Notes: generated by a model from the letters alone, not told the origin. A stretch of DNA of 64,000 nt from Gonocerus acuteangulatus (GCA_946811695.1 OX328125.1:100984533-101048532); one strand, 5' to 3'. Numbered from the stretch's first letter, positions 12,079 to 25,683 are shown. Numbers and translations are program-made.

Positions 12079-15000
12079 ATGTTCATTTGGGACTGGTTTA
12101 CGGGAGTTTTAGGCTACTTAGGTGATTAAACAAATTTAATTTTTGTGTATTATTTTATCCATTATTGCAATAAGTGTGTTAGCAGCAAGAATTTGTGCTT
12201 CTGTTTTCAGGATTGTGGAAAAAATCAGGAAAACTACTATTTCTAGGACTAGATAATGCCGGTAAAACAACACTCCTTCACAGATTGAAGGATGACCGGC
12301 TCGCACAGCCCGTCCCAACTCTTCATCCAAGTAAGTTGATTTATTTATTTCATTATTATATTCTGTAGAACTTTATTATTTCTTTTGGTTATATCATAAG
12401 AAAAATTAGGTTAGGTAGTGTTTTTACTGTCTTTAATTACATAAAGGGAGATGGTTTTATCGAAATGTGGATATTTGCCAATTGCCTGGGATTTTTATAA
12501 ATAGATCTACTTTAAAAGCTATTTATTACATTAGTTTAGAATCCATATTGTTATCTAATATATTCTCTAATTGAGCTTTTGTTGTATTATCTCACTTGAG
12601 ATTGTATTGAAAATTAATTAAATGAATCATATTTTTTTACAATTGATTTCTTAAAATTAAACCACTATAAAAATGCTTATAATGAAAATAAATGTCTAAA
12701 AGTATTATATATGGTTGAGCAATCAACCATACATTGATCACTTGAGAAGATGACAATTATTCATGGAATCATCATTTTGTTTCAGCTTCTGAAGAGCTTT
12801 CAATAGGAAATATCAGGTTTACTACGTTCGACCTTGGTGGCCATCAACAAGGTATTTAAGCTTTTAAATAATATTCATCTTGAGTGTCTAGACTGTCCAT
12901 TTTATTACTCTCTATTCCCATTCCACCAAATAAGAATTATTTTTATTATCATTGTAATGTAAACATTTATTTGAGAGAACCTGACAGGTTTTTCTTACAA
13001 AAACTGCTTTATATATAACATTTGATTCAATTTATTTATGCTTATATTGTTAGGGTAAAATGTTTTTATTATTTAACTTTCTCTTCTGATATATCTGATT
13101 CCTCTAATGTACTAATAATCTAAGAGTTTTTATTATTATTCAGTTCTAACGTCCATTTATTATTAATTACGAATAGAGTTTTTATTATTATCTTGTTAGT
13201 CATATAACTCAGAAATAATTTAAAATAGTTGTTAGGATGCTTAATTGGTAAGTTGGTCATTGAGCTCCTAGACGTATTGTATTCTTTCATTTTCGTCAGC
13301 AAAATGAAAGATTATTTCTATTTAACTCTAATTTCTCGCAACATTTTCCACAATCAATGGAATTGGTTAGAAGCCTGTTTTCGACTAAAAAATTTAATAA
13401 TTATTCTCTCCTGTGAATAATTGCTATAAATTCGTGCAACTTCATTATTATTATTATTAAGAAAACTTGTCTCAATTTTTCACAATTATCAGTGTGCGCT
13501 AATTATAAAGATGTTTGCTAATTATTCGCCTTTAACTGCTAACATGTTTCAGAGAGACTCCTAGGTATAGTATTTTCCCACATTGTGGAGTTTAGAGCTA
13601 TTTGTAAAATTACTCCCCCAGTGTATGCTCACTTTAGATAATGTATTAATTGTATTTTGTGGTAGTAGTAAGGCTCTTAACTAAAAAGTACACTGTCTAG
13701 TAGACTAATAGTGCGGATTTTCATGTTCGTCTCACAGACGTGTATTACTTGAAACAATTTATTTACTACTTTTGAGGTATGTAGTAAACCTACAATAGCC
13801 ATTTAAAATAAAATCTAATTATTTCCTCTCTATATTTCTATTTATATTATATTCCGAAACCAATTGCACATTCTATTCCCAACGTTACTTTTGCCAATGG
13901 TTTTTCTTCACTTGAAATAATAAATGAATAGATAAACATAATTTGAGGCATTGGCACTGTATGAAAATTCTACATTGTAAAAAAAATATTGAGTTCAAGC
14001 TTACCAAAAAATGACGCTTCTTTCGTTTGGACTATCTAAGAGAAGCATTGCTGTAAATTTGATTTAATCGAGTAACACATCTCAAAATTCATGGATCTGT
14101 TGAACAATATACCAGCATTTTTGTAACTCAACGAAATGAAGCATTGATAATTTAGATAAAATCTTTGCCAATTATGGATTAGACGGTGGATGCTGGCAAT
14201 ATTTCACCATGTCACCATTCATGTGGCCAGGCTTGTAAATTCTGGCATTCTACGCAATCAATGACAAAATGTGATTACATAAATTCACTAATAAAAAATT
14301 TGATAATAATAAAAAAAAAAAAGTGACATCATTTGGTAATTGTTAACCATCCATGATGACGTCAAGAAAATGGTACAAGATATTCTTGGGCTTGGTGAAC
14401 CTGAAGAAACAATTGGCGGGCTTCAGGGAATTTGTGATTATTTTCCCAAATAGAAAACACACCGGTATAGTCCATACTCAAAAAGAACCCAACTTACAAA
14501 TGCATAAAATGTTGAGTCCATAATGGCTTGAGTGTTCAACAACAGTATGCAATACTTGACCTCCTTGAGTGATAAATTTGTGTTTCTTTTTAGACTTGAT
14601 TTTAATATGTAGCGATGACAATTATTTTAATAAACTATACCTTCATTATTTAAAGTTTCTTTCAAAATATTTGCCTCCCAAAACATTTTTACTTTTCACA
14701 CGTCCCACAGACGCATGTTACTTATAATGTCCAAAATTTGCTTGTTACCAGTCAAGCGTTAAGGGATTTCTTTTATATAATACTTTTCAACAGTGAGAAA
14801 AAAATGTGGAGATTGTTTCATTATTTAAAAAAAATATTTCTGGATAAATAACTGATGGTAAATTTAAATTAAACTTCTTCATTACAGACTTTAAAATACC
14901 CGCGCATGCGCACGTTTAAAAATATTGTTGTTTACGCTAGCTTTCTTAACCTGCATAACAGCGAAATTTAGTGCTCAGTAACTTTTTACCTAGTTGAGAG

Positions 15001-18000
15001 TGACTTTTTTTTTTTTTTAACGAATTCGTGTTTAGCGCATCAATATATCTCATAAAACTACCAGTAAAAAAAATGGGCGAGGAGGCCCCTGAACTTCACA
15101 ATGACCAAAATATTTGTGGATAATGGAATTCTCTTGTTATATATTCTCATGAATTGAGAAATCTTTTTGAAATAGTCTAAGTGGGTGAAGTTGCAAAGTC
15201 ATGTATTGTTTCCATTAAGATTTGCACAATCTGTGTTCGTTTTTTTTTTTTTTTTTATTAATAATCAGTAATCCTCAAGGACTAATTCTTAATAGCACTT
15301 CACCAATTAATTTTAATCTTTGTTTAGAATTAAAGAAATTTCTTTGAGCAAACAAAGAATAATAATAATTCCATTTATCCGTCTTGCTCCTGTTCTTATT
15401 ATAGAAAATAAATGGGCTGTTCTACCAGAATTAATAGGACTGAGGGAAGTTTTAGCTATTTCTTTCATTACTAGTTTCAGGGGAATTAACTATTGGTGAC
15501 GAGGGATCTACGGATTAGGAATACCTGGATCGGGCTCGAAAAAATTAACACCGCCAGTGATAGATCCAAATCGAAAAGGAGGATGGATTTTTCCTTGTTT
15601 TAATAAAAAAAGAGACTATTTACTTATTTAGCTTCATTGATTAGTACCTATATCATAAAAAAATCATATTTTTCGTACTAAAAGTATAGACTATACAAAT
15701 TATTGGAGCATCTATATTATATAATTCAACCTAAATATTTAGAGCTAAAAATAAAACGTTAATATATAATAAAATAAACGTTTTCAACAATTAGAAGTTT
15801 TAAGGGAGAAAATTTTATGAATATTTTCACGCACATAGAGAGGAGGGCGAGAATAGCTTCATAACTATGGCCCGGCCAGTAATACAGGGTTGGCCAGCCC
15901 CCAGTACATGCCATAAGCTAAGGGTTAATTTTCCACCAATAAGTGTATTCCCTAAATGCTTTTATAAAACCCCTTAGAAAGTCGGAGATCATAAATTTAG
16001 CTCTAAATTTATTGGCCATAATAGTTAAATGTTCTTTAGATTTGCAATTACGACGCTCCAGTGATACAGAAGTGGAACTGACGTCTGAGAGGATGCCGAA
16101 CCAGGTTCCCCTTCCTCTACACAAGGGCGAACATGGTGGAGGCAAGTGGCAACCCGAACAATGTTCTCCAATCATATGAAAGATCAGGTTTGGTTTCTCA
16201 TGAACTTTGTTCTCCACGCTCCTCGCACAGGCTGAAATTGGTGGCCTTTACTTGCTGCATAAATAACCAACGAGCCAACGAAAATCATGAGTACAATTTA
16301 CCTTTTCGATGCGACGTGTGCTAGCGAGAGTAATGTCATTAAAGGCGGAGAGCGTCCGCTGACTATTCCCTCCACTGGTGGATCAAACTACCTTTCCTAG
16401 AGTGGCCGATGCACCCATATTTTTTTTTTACTTAGGCGCTCATTACTAATCATCATTTTCATGATACAACAACATTGAAAAAGTTGAATCACCATAGTGT
16501 TGTAAAACTAAAATAAAATAAGTTGCGTAGAGTTTCTATAAATAAACAAATTCATAAAAAGTGTTTTATCATTTAATATAATATATAATATAAATTAAAT
16601 TTAATTTCTGTTATGTTAACTGTGTTATTAAAAGAGCTGGAAACCTTTAATAACCGCTAGAAGACTCTAATTCGGTGTTGCACCGTATAAAAAGAACTGG
16701 AAGAGTTTTAAGGGGCTACTGATTAACATTTTCTATGCGATGTGGGCTACCTGCCTATTCCCTCCACAGGCGGACCAAAATCCCTCTCCTAGAGCTGCCC
16801 CATTTTTTTTTTTTACTTAGGCGCTTGTTACTAATCATCATTTTCATGTTTATCTTACCTAAACGATGACGTGTATCACTTAAAATGATTTATTTACTAC
16901 AAATGCGGTATAACCATTTAAAACAAAGCTTACTTACTTTTCTTCCCTATATTTCTCTTCCTATTTCATTCCGAAACCACTGCTTGTTTTTAGATGTGAT
17001 TTTTAAATGTAGCAATGAATATATTTTTTATTTATTATTATAATAATGTTCTCCTTTATTATTTACAGTTTCACTAAAAAAACGCCCCTAAGAATATTTT
17101 AATGTGCACACGTCTCACAGGCGCTTGCTGCTTATAACGTTTAAAATTTATATGTTTCCAGTTAAGAGTTAAATGAGAAATTATCCCCCATTCCTGCTAG
17201 AGCACTCAGTACACAATCATGGTTAAAGAGGACTCGCTATCAAGAGATACAGCTGTAGCGAGAATAGTCGGGCGTCGCCTCTGAGGAACATCTTTCTCCG
17301 GCAAGTTTTGTCGGGCGTCGTATCGAATGGGTTAAAGGGAGAAAATGAGTCCCATTTCATGAATTTACCATATATGACCATAACAAAATAGTTCGCTCAT
17401 AGGTTTAATAAAAATCTGTCAGAATTACTGAACAAACAACTTGTTTTTTAATGCATTATACATTGTTATTGGAACCATATATTAACACATTTTAAATTTT
17501 CCTTCAGCTCGAAGAGTGTGGAAGGACTACTTTCCGGCCGTGGATGCCATTGTTTTCCTTGTAGATGCATGTGACACAGCTCGACTTCCCGAGAGTAAAG
17601 CAGAACTAGACACATTGCTGACCGATGAAAGCCTCATGAATTGCCCAGTTCTCATTCTTGGTAATAAAATAGACTTACCAGGAGCAGCCTCGGAAGAGAA
17701 CCTCAGGAACTACTTCAATCTCTACGGGCAGACGACTGGGAAGGTAATATTTATAATTTCTTTTTTATATGAATTTTCTCATTTTAAATTATACAAGATT
17801 TATTCTACCTCAGTATTGTGTTAGATTATTGTTTAACAATGTTAGTGGGGGGTTAAAATTTCAGTAGGCTTTCCTCATACTGCCGTATATAAAAAAAATG
17901 CTGTTGTTTCAATGAAACTCAGCTATAAGGAAACATTTCTACTATCCCAAAATAAGACATGAATTTATTGGTTAAAAGAAAATGAAAATGAAGAAAAGAA

Positions 18001-19565
18001 AAAAGTGAATTTATGTTCATTTTTCCAAAAATCATTTTTTTTCTTCAGATTATTTACCCGTTCCGGACTGGACTACCCACAGCCTTTCACTCCCTCAGGC
18101 GGTCCTGCCTTCACCCCGTTTCTCTCCTCATACGGGGCTGTATTTTAGCCCTTAAATGATTCTCCCTCTACATTTCGTGCTATTATGCTATTCCCAACTG
18201 ATCTATTTAATTTATCTTCTTTAATTTACAAATTGCCCAGTTATCTTTTTTTTAATTAGAAGTTATAATTATCACATTAGCTACAAAGAAAAGATTAATT
18301 CCAAATAATTTAAACTAAAATTATTACTTTTGTAAAATATGTTATTTTTTAAATTGTTGTGTTCATTTATTAGTAGTATATACAGTCTTGCAAAAACCTT
18401 TACTTGTAAGGTTCCCGACACCTTTTTGCTACTGAAAGAAAATTTGTTTCCCCCTAAACTGTGATGCATACACTGAAAATTTAATTGTTTTCGTTTCGGA
18501 AATGGCCCACTGGCCTCGGAATCCTACCATGTTTTTCAACAACACTTATTGGAGGTAATGAAGGACCATACCTCTTCTTCCCAGAAATCCCACACATATT
18601 ATTCTAATATGTTGAGGCCTGAAATGCAAGCGCCATATATATGTTGGTATTTGGTTGTCTGGGCCAAAGCCGCTCACCACCAATAAATTGTTAATTCTTC
18701 ATGTAAGAAAGCATTAGATTATTATTGAAATTTGTTTGTGGATTTTATTTTTTAAAAAAAGATAAACAACTTTCCGGTATAATTAGGAGAATATTTGATG
18801 AAAACAAAATATTTACAAGATTACTTTTTCAATCAACTTCTCTCAAATATAAGTAAGTAAAGAATTTAGCAGTGGATGCTCAAATTGTTTGTGCGGGTAT
18901 GCAGCAAATCCCGACATGTGCATCAACACCTGCATGAAAGTTTAAATCAGGACCTTGGAAGAGAAAGAGCGAATCTGGAAAATCAACTTTTTTTTTTAAT
19001 TTTATTTTCTGATTCAGAAAGATATAGGTAACACGATGCTTCACCTTGTTTCTCTGATTTGCCTTTAGTTCTCTCACAGTTTCAAGTTGAAGTGTATAGC
19101 ACCATAATCTATGAAAAATTCATTGTCAATTTCAAGAGCGAATTCCATGTCAGAAACTCCCCTCCTACTATTTTTTATCCATAAATCTCTCGTAAAAATT
19201 ATAATTAAAACATTGAATTTCAATTGCATACTTTTTCAATCAAATTTTATGAATCAGCATTCCATCGAGTAAACATTCGCCCTTGCTATTCCAAGGTCCT
19301 GAAATGAAACAGTACAGAGGCATTGATGGTTAATGCTTTTATCAGGATTGCCTCTTATGTTAGTTTTATTATTCTATTGTAATAATCTAAATTGCTCTTT
19401 TCTTCCTATATATTATAGGTTGTGTTAAAATAAATTTGAATTTTGCAGAACAAAGTGCCAAGAAGTGAACTATCTTCTCGTCCATTAGAACTTTTCATGT
19501 GTTCTGTTCTGAAGCGACAAGGCTATGGTGAAGGATTCAGATGGTTAGCCCAATATATAGACTGA
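12079..19565 (+). CDS. Sar1 small GTPase (COPII coat assembly)
   Basis: Coding exons: 12079-12121, 12211-12330, 12786-12851, 17508-17743 and 19449-19565. All have GT/AG borders and matching phase, giving exactly 193 residues, the family length. Sar1 recruits Sec23/24 to ER exit sites when GTP-bound. Visible motifs: the N-terminal amphipathic [14 protein letters not shown] used for membrane insertion, P-loop GLDNAGKT, switch I region PTLHPTSEEL, DLGGH (switch II), NKID (G4) and [15 protein letters not shown] near the C-terminus, ending QYID. The start is fixed by family identity; the 5'UTR portion of exon 12071-12121 precedes it. The one unusual residue is Pro in AQPVPTLHP, where relatives usually have His. 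The 4.7-kb third coding intron (12852-17507) is repeat-filled. Confidence 0.97.
14745..15075 (+). mobile_element. Truncated copy of the long-TIR GGTAAAA family
   Basis: Similar to 51346-51680: TTAAGGGATTTC, TATAATACTTTTCA, ACCCGCGCATGCG and AACCTGCATAACAG recur in the same order, ending in a region like GTGTTTAG(C/T)GCATCA. Only one end is present and it is diverged. Confidence 0.65.
15830..16320. other. Higher-GC intronic stretch, unassigned
   Basis: Open frames occur on both strands (15918-16217 minus, 15943-16179 plus). They overlap each other antisense, lack splice signals and match no family I know. Possibly an old repeat. Confidence 0.4.
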
Positions 19566-19837
19566 AAAGGTAAGAACATTTTATTTCCTTATTTTAGTTT
19601 AGTTATTGTATAATGTCAGAAGACCGTTACCATTTATCATTTAAATTGAATATATTAGATCAAACTGCATAGATGCTATATTATTTTGCTCCTGTCATGC
19701 TCTAATGAATGGTTCTACATACTCTCCTCTTGTACAAAATAGCTCTCTCTGAGACTCTTTTCTTCATCATTTATTTATTTAAATGTTTACATCCATTTAC
19801 TATTGACAATGACTTTTAAGACTGATTATCTATAAGT

Positions 19838-19947
19838 TATTACCCTTTTCTAGCCAGGTCAGGGCTGATGTCTTTTCTTTTTTTCAAAAGAAAAGCCTCC
19901 ATTCCTAGTGGGAGGCGTTAGCACTCACAGCCTCTGAAATGTGTTAA
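19838..19947 (-). mobile_element. SINE family 3, reverse fragment
   Basis: Complement of the 8276 family: GTGAGTGCTAACGCCTCCCACTA and a TCTTTTGAAAAAAAG-type body. The B box is degraded. Confidence 0.65.
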
Positions 19948-20422
19948 TTAAAGTATTGCCTACTTCCAATTTAACTAAACTATACTAAACACAAAAAAAA
20001 AAAAAAAAAATACACTAAACTGGATAAAATATAATAATAAAACTAAAAACGCAAGTGATACACGGAAGGTACATCCTCTTAGCAAGGCTGATAGGCACTA
20101 TTTGGGGTAAATTCATTTGGTTGGCAAGGGAAACATTAGTAGGTAAAAGGGCAATAACGCCGCCGGGAGAGCGGAGCCGCCCACCAAACCTATAAGCGCC
20201 AAATTTTGAAATTCTAGAGTGTCTACTAGTTCTAGAAATGATGGTCAGATGGCTCTCATGCGAGCCACTCCGATAATCATCAAGGGTAAATATTTCCTTT
20301 TTCTCACAGATAGATTATTTTGAGGCCTATATCCTTTGCATACATAGGTCAGTGCCTTCAGTTGGAAATGCTTGTTACCTTTTCTGGAAATTTATTTTGA
20401 AGTTCAAAATAATAAAAATACA

Positions 20423-20530
20423 GTAGACTCTCCCTTATTTGTCGCTCTCTAATCTGGCGATGTCCGAGAGGAATGAGTGACGGAACTCGCCAGAGCTAGA
20501 CCAGAAAACCTTCCCTTCCTAGTAGCCAAA
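20423..20530 (+). repeat. Dispersed repeat with pogo-like end
   Basis: Starts CAGTAGACTCTCCCTTATTTG and contains GAGAGGAATGAGTGACGGA and CTTCCCTTCCTAG. A longer relative is at 63546-63715. The CAGTAGAGTCT(A/C) start resembles Tigger/pogo termini; no second inverted end was seen. Confidence 0.6.
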
Positions 20531-20850
20531 CATTTGTTTCGTGTTATTTCATTGAAAGGAAGTCCATGAAGGCATATATGTTTCATTTTAAATGCAGGAA
20601 CTTATGTTTCTACTAAGACACCTGCAGCTAAAACACCTGATTTTAGCCATTCTACTCGTAGTTTAAACATTCATTGCGAGTGGATTGCGAGATCTGAAGA
20701 CAATGAAAAAAAAATTGTTGGAACCCTTGTCATTATTATTTAGGCAACTGAACCACATTTAAGAAATATTTTTAGATTATTGATAAGCCACCATTTACTG
20801 TAATGAATATTGACTTTCGTTAAAAAAAAAAAATTGTTTATTTTTTTCAG

Positions 20851-21830
20851 ATTTTGGAGTTTATATAAGATCGGGAGCTTGACGTGAAAGCAACCTCCAC
20901 TTCACCATTAAACCAACTATTCCGGGGGTTTAAGACATTAAATTGACAACAAAAAAATAAAGTAATAAAAGCCAAATTGTAGCCATTGCCATAAAAAAAT
21001 AATATTCACCCCTATTCATTTTTCATACATCGTATGAGTTTTAGAACTTGTTATATGATTGTAAAAAAAATGGTGACAGACCTCTGAACAGTTGACGTTC
21101 CAAACTGTACTTAACGGGGATCTCTTTGTAACCATTTTTTATTATTTTTATTGTTAATCGATGTAGATTGGAGTGAAAATAAAACTATGACTTGGTCATT
21201 TGAAGATAATTACAATTTCATTTTGTTATAATTTGTTGATAGAAAATTACCCTGTCTTGTCCTATGAATATTAAATCTACCTTGCAACTTGGTTGTACGA
21301 TTACAAAACTTCTGGTTCTGCAATTCCACCTATTTTTTTTTCTTATTCATTTTCCCCTAATATCTCAACCAAGAGAAAATTCTAGGTGAAGTTGCTCATT
21401 AGTGTTAAATTTGTTTTTTGTGTTTTGTAAAATATATTTTTTATTTGCCCATCGTTTCTTTTATCGTAATGTTATATTGGCTTCTTCTATTTTCTACACA
21501 TTTCAATGTTTCCTATAATATTTAATGTTAATCCGCTAGTCTTAAAGAAAAAAGAACCATTTTTTATATGTAATTGTGTTAAAGCCACGGGGCTTCTTTG
21601 TATAGTAGGTTAATTGAAACTTGATAATTTTGCTTTATATTCTGTAGGTACTGTATTTTATGTTATGCTCATTGTATTGTTTGTAGAATGTTTTTATTCT
21701 TTATAGTTTAAATTTCTGTGCATCTTTTCAAATCTCCTTCCTCGAAATCTCTCTTAGAAGAGCTGATTAGAGGCAAGGGGAAACTTCCTCGTTTGAAAGC
21801 ATTTATATGGGTGTAATAAAGAATGAAAAG
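20851..21830 (+). other. Sar1 terminal 3'UTR exon
   Basis: Follows the acceptor at 20850. Candidate AATAAA signals lie at about 20954, 21177 and 21816, so alternative polyadenylation is possible. The exact end is not determined. Confidence 0.6.
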
Positions 21831-21839
21831 ATAGACAAT

Positions 21840-24335
21840 TCATTCCATGGTGTGTATTTTTATTTTTCTAATATGAACATTTATTTATTCCTCTGTTATT
21901 TAATAATCTTTTGTTAAAATTCGCAGTTATTAATCCTTTCTCTTTATGAATAAAACTGTGCAATTGTCCATGCAGTGTTTCAATTTTCTAAATATCTGTC
22001 TGCTACATTTTGTTATTTAATAAGATAGAACCTCCTTTCTGTTTAGTTTATGGTAATAAAAACAAAACATAAAAAAAAAATGTGTTACAGTTTTTCAAGC
22101 CATCGAATAAATGTATTAAAATCTTATCATTTTAAAGTTTATTCTGTTATTTTTAATGTAGTCTCAAATCGTCAAAAATTATGTTGAGACTCGATTTTTT
22201 ATAGCCTAAATTTTATTACTTTTTTCAAATGTTGCTATTCAATCAGCTTTCTCCAAAAATTATATTTACCTACAAATGTTTAGCTGAATTATATATCGCC
22301 GTTTCAGAAGAACAGTGACGTCAATTTTTCAGGAGTGTAAAAAACCTATTTGCAGTTGTATAAAATGTTTAATTGAAAAGGGCGAGGCAAAAAATAGTAG
22401 TATATTGAGAGTGTAGAATATATACTTTACAATCAATTACCCGGGATTAGGATGAACCTAATTTCAACCCTTAAGTGCAGTAATGTCATTGTTTCTCTAA
22501 AAATGGTTCGTTGTTCTAGAAGACAAATTTTCTTTCTGTTGTTCTGTCTAATTCTCTCTGGTGGTCATGTGTCAATGTTCCCCTGACATTATCTATGGAC
22601 TTCGAACACATTTTTGCAGTTATGTCATTGTTCTTCCGGAACGGCAATATGATATTGGTTTAATGACCCAATTAACAATATATCTATTGTGTTGTTTGAC
22701 AAGGGATTAAACGAATAATTCTCCTTGTTCACCTCTTTTATTCATCTGCCTGGCATGTATTCTGAATTTTTTCCACGCCTCTATTTTCTACAAGTAACAG
22801 TTTTTATGTGAAAGTTTATTAATCTTCATACCATATGAACATTTTTATTGTTACAACATTTGGTCAAATATGACCAATGATATAATTAGCATGCCTCTAC
22901 AATGTTTTGATTTTAATTAAATTGAATACAGAAATCTTTGCATGATTAAAAATATTAAGTTCATTAACCAGCAGGATCCACTCATTGTAACAATGTTTTT
23001 TTGGCGAAATTCGTTCATAGGCTTCTAATTATACTTTTCATTGGTAATTTGATTTTATTTAAGTTTCCAGTCGTATGACATTCATGTGACCTACATCGAA
23101 ATGTTGATTAGGTTTGGAGTTGAGCAAGAATTGCAACCAACATATTTTTTTAATTACATGCAGGAGCAATTTTGAGATTTTTTTTTTTTTACATTTTCTT
23201 AAATATCACCAAATAGATTGGGAAATCATGGCAATTGATGGTAGTCATATGAAAACTCATTAGTTTCAAAAAAAAAAATGATTCTAATCCAATTTTTAAG
23301 GCAATCTTAGTAGAGAAATCAGTGCATACATTTTCAAAAGTTTTGTTTCTGCTTTCCTCACTTGTAATTGGTTATTTTAATTCATTTTAATGTGTGATAT
23401 TAATTGCTCGTAATGCAGTAAAATGAATTTGTCAGTAAAACAAGATACATAAAGTTAGAAACAAGTTCATATTATTTAGTTTTCTTAATATATATTTACT
23501 AAAAAAAGGATCAGAAGTCAAGTAGAATTGGCTACTGGGGGTTTTCTGAGCATTGTGGACATTTGAGCGGCTAAAATGTCCCTTTTCTCTCAGATTTCTT
23601 ATGAGTAGGTGTTTAAATGTTCCAAAAGTAAAATTGTAATTTTTCCTTCAAAACAGCAAGAAGTTAGAAAACAAAATTCTCCTCCTATGGCTAATAATTT
23701 GAAATCCAATGCGGGTTCAAGCCCCTTGCAGAAGGTGGAGTTTTTAGATATCATGGCCGGTTGAAAAAATTGCCTGCTGCGCCATGAATGTTTAGTAAGG
23801 GTTGCAATCTATAGGTCAGGGGTGCTCAAACAGCCGACAATTATTTCAGTGAATTGCCAAATGTCGCATTTTTTTTTTTTTAGTAAAACATTGAGGAATT
23901 AGCTACTGAAAAATCAAGTCAGTATAACATTCAGCAAGGTTACCTTTAACCAAGCACTGCACTCAGTGACCAAGAAAATGAACTTGGATAGCAACACTAT
24001 TATCAAAGTATGCGGATGGTATCTGCCTTATGCTCGAAACAAGTCTGCTTTGAGGGAGATCTTTCTGTCGGTCAGTAATAAAAGAAAGAAGAAAGGGCTC
24101 TTAGTGATAAATAGAAAAAATATTTGTATATAACACAATAAAAAGAGCAGACCTTGACGAGTGTATCCCTGAATGGTCACATGTTTCAGAGGGTCCACAT
24201 ATCATGGTAAGGAAATTAAATGAAATTGGGAAAACAATTATGGCTGGAAATTATGAAAATCTGAGACTCCTTCGATCGTCCTTGCTGTCCATGACTACCA
24301 AAGATGGACTTTACAGAACATTTATAATTAGAATA
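21840..24335. other. Intergenic AT-rich region, nothing recognised
   Basis: No coding exon, structured repeat or RNA gene was recognised. Poly(A)/(T) runs are common. Confidence 0.5.
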
Positions 24336-25042
24336 CAGTGGAGTCTCACTTATACGAATGTGAGGGGGAACAGAAAATGTTTCGTATTACCGAATATAAC
24401 TATGTTTCATGGCTGTTAGATAACGTTGTACATTATTATATTTTCAAGTTTAACATCACAAATTTCTTTTCGATTCCTTTCCTCTTACCGATAATAGTCG
24501 TAAGGGTTGACAAAGGTAATTTCAACCGTTTAGCTATGTATATTTTTGTTTTGTTGGGGTTGTCATTAACCTCTTTCAGTATTTTCATTTTGTCTTCAAG
24601 CGAAAGCTTTGTTCTTGTTTTTGTTTTTTTTAAAAAAAAAAAAAAATGAAAGGACAATAAAACGCGTCTATTAGAACAACTACTATAGAGAAGTGAAGGG
24701 GAGATGAGTCTCTGTCATGCGCCGTGTTATTAGATCGGAAACGAAGGAAATCACACAAGATAGAGTGGATAGAACACGGCTTGATTACTAGTATGACAAG
24801 GAAGAACTGAGATGAGTAAGAGAGAGAGACTGGTGGAGGTAAGTCTGTAAACATTTTGTGGAAAAGCTGTTTTCTTTTCGTATAACTATAGTATAGTATT
24901 TATACCAGGGGAACAAATTAGCTTTCGTATAAGTGAACATTCCGCATAACTGAATATCGTTTAAATGAATAATTCATTACACAGGATAAAATGGAGTTCC
25001 GCCAGGGAACCAAAAATTCTTCATATAAGTGAGACTCCACTG
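24336..25042 (-). mobile_element. Tigger/pogo-like DNA transposon relic (707 bp)
   Basis: The ends are inverted CAGTGGAGTCTCACTTATA (left) and its complement (right). This is the classic Tigger end, with TA on the left and a mutated AA on the right as target site. On the minus strand at about 24440-24646 the frame TKLSLEDKMKILKEVNDNP, then KTKIYIAKRLKLPLSTLTTI matches the CENP-B/pogo N-terminal helix-turn-helix. The DDE catalytic part is deleted. Confidence 0.88.
24440..24646 (-). pseudogene. Remnant pogo/CENP-B N-terminal HTH
   Basis: About 65 residues of a DNA-binding domain: LSLEDKMKIL helix, AKRLKLPLSTLTTII recognition helix and a following KRKGIEKKF. It normally continues into a CENPB-type second HTH and a DDE domain, both absent. 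An AT-rich run at its start makes the true start unclear. Confidence 0.75.
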
Positions 25043-25485
25043 AAGTTACATATAGAATCAGGGATCCTAACTTGTGCTGCCACGAATATGCTACGTATAT
25101 TTGTGGGAAAAATCATTCAATGTTTTAAATAACAAGAACTAAAATTGATAAGAAGGAATTTAAAGACCAAGAACTAATAACACACTAAAGAGTTATACAA
25201 GCATGAGGTCATAGTGTGGCTCATCGAATTTATTGGATTGGACATGTACAATGCTTGCGACCGTAAAGGATGTCGAACAAGATAACTTGCCCTTCTCCTA
25301 AACATCCATGGTCATGTAGGGCATTTTCTCAACAGGCCCTGAAATGAGAAAAATCCATGCTGCCGACGGGACTCGAACTTCCATCAACAAGATATGCATG
25401 CACCCGAGATGTTGGGTGGTGACGACCAAGGATTTATTCTATCCGGGGTTTATTTATTTGTTGCTGAACCACAACGGAGGCCGAT

Positions 25486-25668
25486 TGTTGAAATTCATTG
25501 AAAGATTTATCAATATGTTATTTATTTATTTGTTTTTGTCACCTGTCTATAAAAGAATTGATTAAGTCATATGAAGTTGAAATGTAATACTTTCCTTTCT
25601 AACAGTTAAAAGTACAATTAATATTTTTGCTCACAGAATTTCATTCTTTTAAGGTTCAAAACTCAATA
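25486..25668 (+). repeat. copia 5' LTR
   Basis: Begins TGTTGAAATTCATTG and ends AACTCAATA. It contains TATAAAAG at about 25549, a plausible promoter element. Confidence 0.95.
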
Positions 25669-25683
25669 GGTTATGGGCACAGC
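25669..25683 (+). promoter_or_regulatory. copia primer-binding site
   Basis: GGTTATGGGCACAG directly abuts the LTR and resembles the copia site complementary to a half-molecule of initiator methionine tRNA. Confidence 0.8.

Larger units (their letters stand above)
13700..17185. repeat. Diverged duplicated segments in the large Sar1 intron
   Basis: The block at 16850-17185 matches two separated blocks, 13725-13870 and 14575-14765. Shared strings include TTTATTTACTAC, ATTCCGAAACCA and CACACGTC(C/T)CACAG. A second pair, 16320-16445 and 16725-16850, shares CTATTCCCTCCAC and TTACTTAGGCGCT. These look like old copies of one interspersed element, or an internal duplication of the intron, with long unique stretches between them. 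Confidence 0.6.
19569..20850 (+). other. Intron in the Sar1 3'UTR
   Basis: Four bases after the TGA stop there is a strong donor (AAAG|GTAAGA at 19569/19570). A clear acceptor with polypyrimidine tract, TTTTTTTCAG, ends at 20850. The intron holds a reverse SINE (19838-19945) and a dispersed repeat (20423-20530). Confidence 0.7.

Noticed and set aside
17744..17824. Extension of the Sar1 exon into the open frame to 17824
   Set aside because: A strong donor AAG|GTAATA at 17743, a phase match to 19449 and family length show that it is intron.
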